NCBI RefSeq assembly: GCF_947331465.1
Contig: NZ_CAMZOK010000002.1
Location: 496,001 to 560,000 of the forward strand
Direction of reading: 5' to 3'
Origin: Shimia sp. Alg240-R146
GTDB lineage: Bacteria; Pseudomonadota; Alphaproteobacteria; Rhodobacterales; Rhodobacteraceae
DNA: 64,000 bases
Every line of letters starts with the position of its first letter. Positions within the stretch are counted from its first letter, which is position 1. Both the position numbers and the translations under genes were made by a program. Below are positions 62,567 to 64,000 of this stretch, piece by piece. The notes under the pieces are model-generated. The model was not told the origin of the DNA. It worked only from the letters and a program-made list of their open reading frames with translations, and did no database searches.

Positions 62567-64000
62567 TCAGTGATCCTGTGCTGCGCCTGCGCCTTTTGGA
62601 ACGCGCACGCTTTCGACAAGGTCTTTGATCTCCTGGGGGATCGGCTTGGTCATGTTGGCCACCAGATACGCGACACCAAAGTTCACAGCCGCACCGACAG
62701 CACCAAAGCTGGTCGATTTGATTGTGCCCAGAAGCGGGTCAGCATCGGTAAAGGAGTTGGTGCCCGGAATGAACAGCCAGCCTTTGTGCAGGAAGATATA
62801 AACCAAAGTCACGGTCAGACCTGCGAGCATGCCTGCCACAGCGCCGGTGTTGTTGATCTTCTTGGAAAAGATCCCCATCATCAGAGCAGGGAAGATCGAA
62901 GCCGCAGCAAGACCAAAGGCCAGAGCCACAGTTTGCGCCGCAAAGCCCGGAGGATTGAGACCCAGGTATGTGGCCACAGCAATGGCAACACCCATGGCAA
63001 TTCGTGCCGACAAAAGCTCACCTTTTTCCGAGATACCCGGATTGATGGCGCCTTTGATAAGGTCGTGAGACACAGCCGAGGAGATCGCGAGCAGCAAGCC
63101 AGCAGCTGTTGACAACGCAGCAGCAAGACCACCCGCAGCCACCAGACCAATCACCCAAGACGGCAGGTTGGCGATTTCCGGGTTGGCCAGAACAAGGATG
63201 TCACGGTTGAACTTGGTCAGCTCGTTGCCTTCCCAGCCTTTTTCCGCGGCCATCGCCTGCATGTCAGCATTCTTGTCGTTGTAATACTGAATCTTGCCGT
63301 CGCCGTTTTTGTCTTCCCAGTCCAGCAGACCGGTCTTCTGCCATGTGGCCATCCAGTCGTAACGGGGTTCATTTTCGATCTGCTCAACCGACACAGCTTC
63401 GCCGCTGGTTCCGTTGGGCCACATCATGTCGGTGATGTTCAGACGCGCCATGGCACCCACAGCCGGAGCTGTCAGATAAAGCAGCGCGATGAACACCAGC
63501 GCCCAACCGGCCGACCAACGTGCGTCAGACACTTTGGGAACGGTGAAGAAGCGCATGATGACGTGCGGCAGACCCGCAGTACCGATCATCAGCGACAAGG
63601 TGAACAGAACCATGTTCAGCGTGTCCGCGTGGTGGGCGGTATACTCGTTAAAGCCCAGCTCGCCCACGATGGCGTCAAGCTTCTGCAAGAGAGGCTCACC
63701 AGAAGCCACGTGATCGCCAAACAGACCCAGAGCAGGGATAGGGTTGCCGGTCAGCTGCAGCGAGATGAAGATCGCCGGAATGGTGTAGGCCATGATCAGG
63801 ACGACATATTGCGCCACCTGCGTATAGGTCACGCCTTTCATGCCGCCAAAAACAGCATAGGCAAACACCACACAGGCACCGATCAAAAGACCAGCTGTGT
63901 TGGACACCTCAAGGAAGCGGCCGAAAGCCACGCCCACACCGGTCATCTGACCGATCACATAGGTGGTGGAAGCCACAATCAGACAGATCACCGCAACGAT
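62567..64000 (-). CDS. actP: Cation/acetate symporter ActP-like (SSS family), 5' end beyond window
   Basis: At least 477 residues of a sodium:solute symporter are present. The protein shows YVIGQMTGVGVAFGRFLEVS near the visible start, AVFGGMKGVTYTQVAQYVVLI, MIGTAGLPHVIMRFFTVP and SSAVSHDLIKG, all typical of acetate permeases. A hydrophilic insertion, EDKNGDGKIQYYNDKNADMQAM, marks the VC_2705-type subfamily. The N-terminal helices lie past base 64000. It forms an operon-like series with the DUF294, small membrane protein and exonuclease genes. Acetate uptake is the expected role. Confidence 0.93.
   Translation of the reverse strand: MVAVICLIVASTTYVIGQMTGVGVAFGRFLEVSNTAGLLIGACVVFAYAVFGGMKGVTYTQVAQYVVLIMAYTIPAIFISLQLTGNPIPALGLFGDHVASGEPLLQKLDAIVGELGFNEYTAHHADTLNMVLFTLSLMIGTAGLPHVIMRFFTVPKVSDARWSAGWALVFIALLYLTAPAVGAMARLNITDMMWPNGTSGEAVSVEQIENEPRYDWMATWQKTGLLDWEDKNGDGKIQYYNDKNADMQAMAAEKGWEGNELTKFNRDILVLANPEIANLPSWVIGLVAAGGLAAALSTAAGLLLAISSAVSHDLIKGAINPGISEKGELLSARIAMGVAIAVATYLGLNPPGFAAQTVALAFGLAAASIFPALMMGIFSKKINNTGAVAGMLAGLTVTLVYIFLHKGWLFIPGTNSFTDADPLLGTIKSTSFGAVGAAVNFGVAYLVANMTKPIPQEIKDLVESVRVPKGAGAAQDH

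Noticed and set aside
60982-62628. A 548-codon open frame on the plus strand
   Set aside because: It lies antisense to the DUF294 and actP genes, whose proteins have clear domains. The translation is His/Gln/Arg-rich and matches nothing.

Overview
The window reads as chromosomal DNA of a marine Roseobacter-group alphaproteobacterium (Rhodobacteraceae). The core proteins (CTP synthase, SecG, PurA, GapR, acetyl-CoA synthetase, DUF294 and ActP proteins), the small family-restricted proteins (DUF2842, DUF6524-like) and the presence of TMAO reductase, RTX proteins and a C2-type acetate network all fit that group. The assignment is inference from protein style. No rRNA is present, and the only tRNA seen is tRNA-Thr.

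Layout. 1-5400: pyrG and secG (minus), a cobalt-type nitrile hydratase operon (alpha, beta, accessory), a small membrane protein, purA and a DUF2842 protein. 5400-9700: a Hint/VCBS protein coupled to a HlyC-type lysine acyltransferase, then an 883-residue, very acidic protein of unknown function. 9800-25050: thiN, a DMT exporter, then an acetate/short-chain acyl block. That block holds acs and a branched-chain-amino-acid-type ABC transporter, divergent from an ScfR-type regulator. It continues with a stand-alone receiver protein, a small membrane protein, a sodium-symporter-type sensor kinase and a FliM/FliN-like protein with a Pro-Asp-Leu tail. 25090-27390: a sulfane-sulfur module (DUF442 protein, two YeeE/YedE half transporters, persulfide-dioxygenase-like hydrolase) behind a candidate operator. 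27480-33740: DksA-like protein, a FadJ-like protein with an altered dehydrogenase active site, GapR, a sulfotransferase-like protein and an orphan ferric-iron-type permease.

33784-42031: an integrative element of about 8.2 kb in the 3' end of tRNA-Thr. A 39-base direct repeat bounds it, and paired arm-site-like repeats lie just inside both ends. It carries a tyrosine integrase, an AlpA-type regulator, a frameshifted replication-initiator gene and a cargo cassette of a GHKL ATPase, a STAS-like DUF4325 protein and a one-helix membrane protein. This cassette is the best candidate for an undescribed system.

42270-55020: a complete TMAO respiration operon (torE, torC, torA, torD), a large RTX protein with an embedded clan-A glycosidase-like domain, and a fumarylacetoacetase-family hydrolase next to a 1070-residue self-sufficient reductive dehalogenase. 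The dehalogenase is the most striking enzyme in the window. 55080-64000: marC, ackA and pta, a flavin reductase, a membrane-anchored DnaQ-type exonuclease, a DUF294 signal protein and actP (cut by the window end).

Taken together, the two acetate regions (acs, regulators and transporter; pta-ackA, DUF294, exonuclease and actP) suggest a distributed acetate uptake and overflow network. Tor and the dehalogenase add alternative electron-accepting or xenobiotic chemistry.
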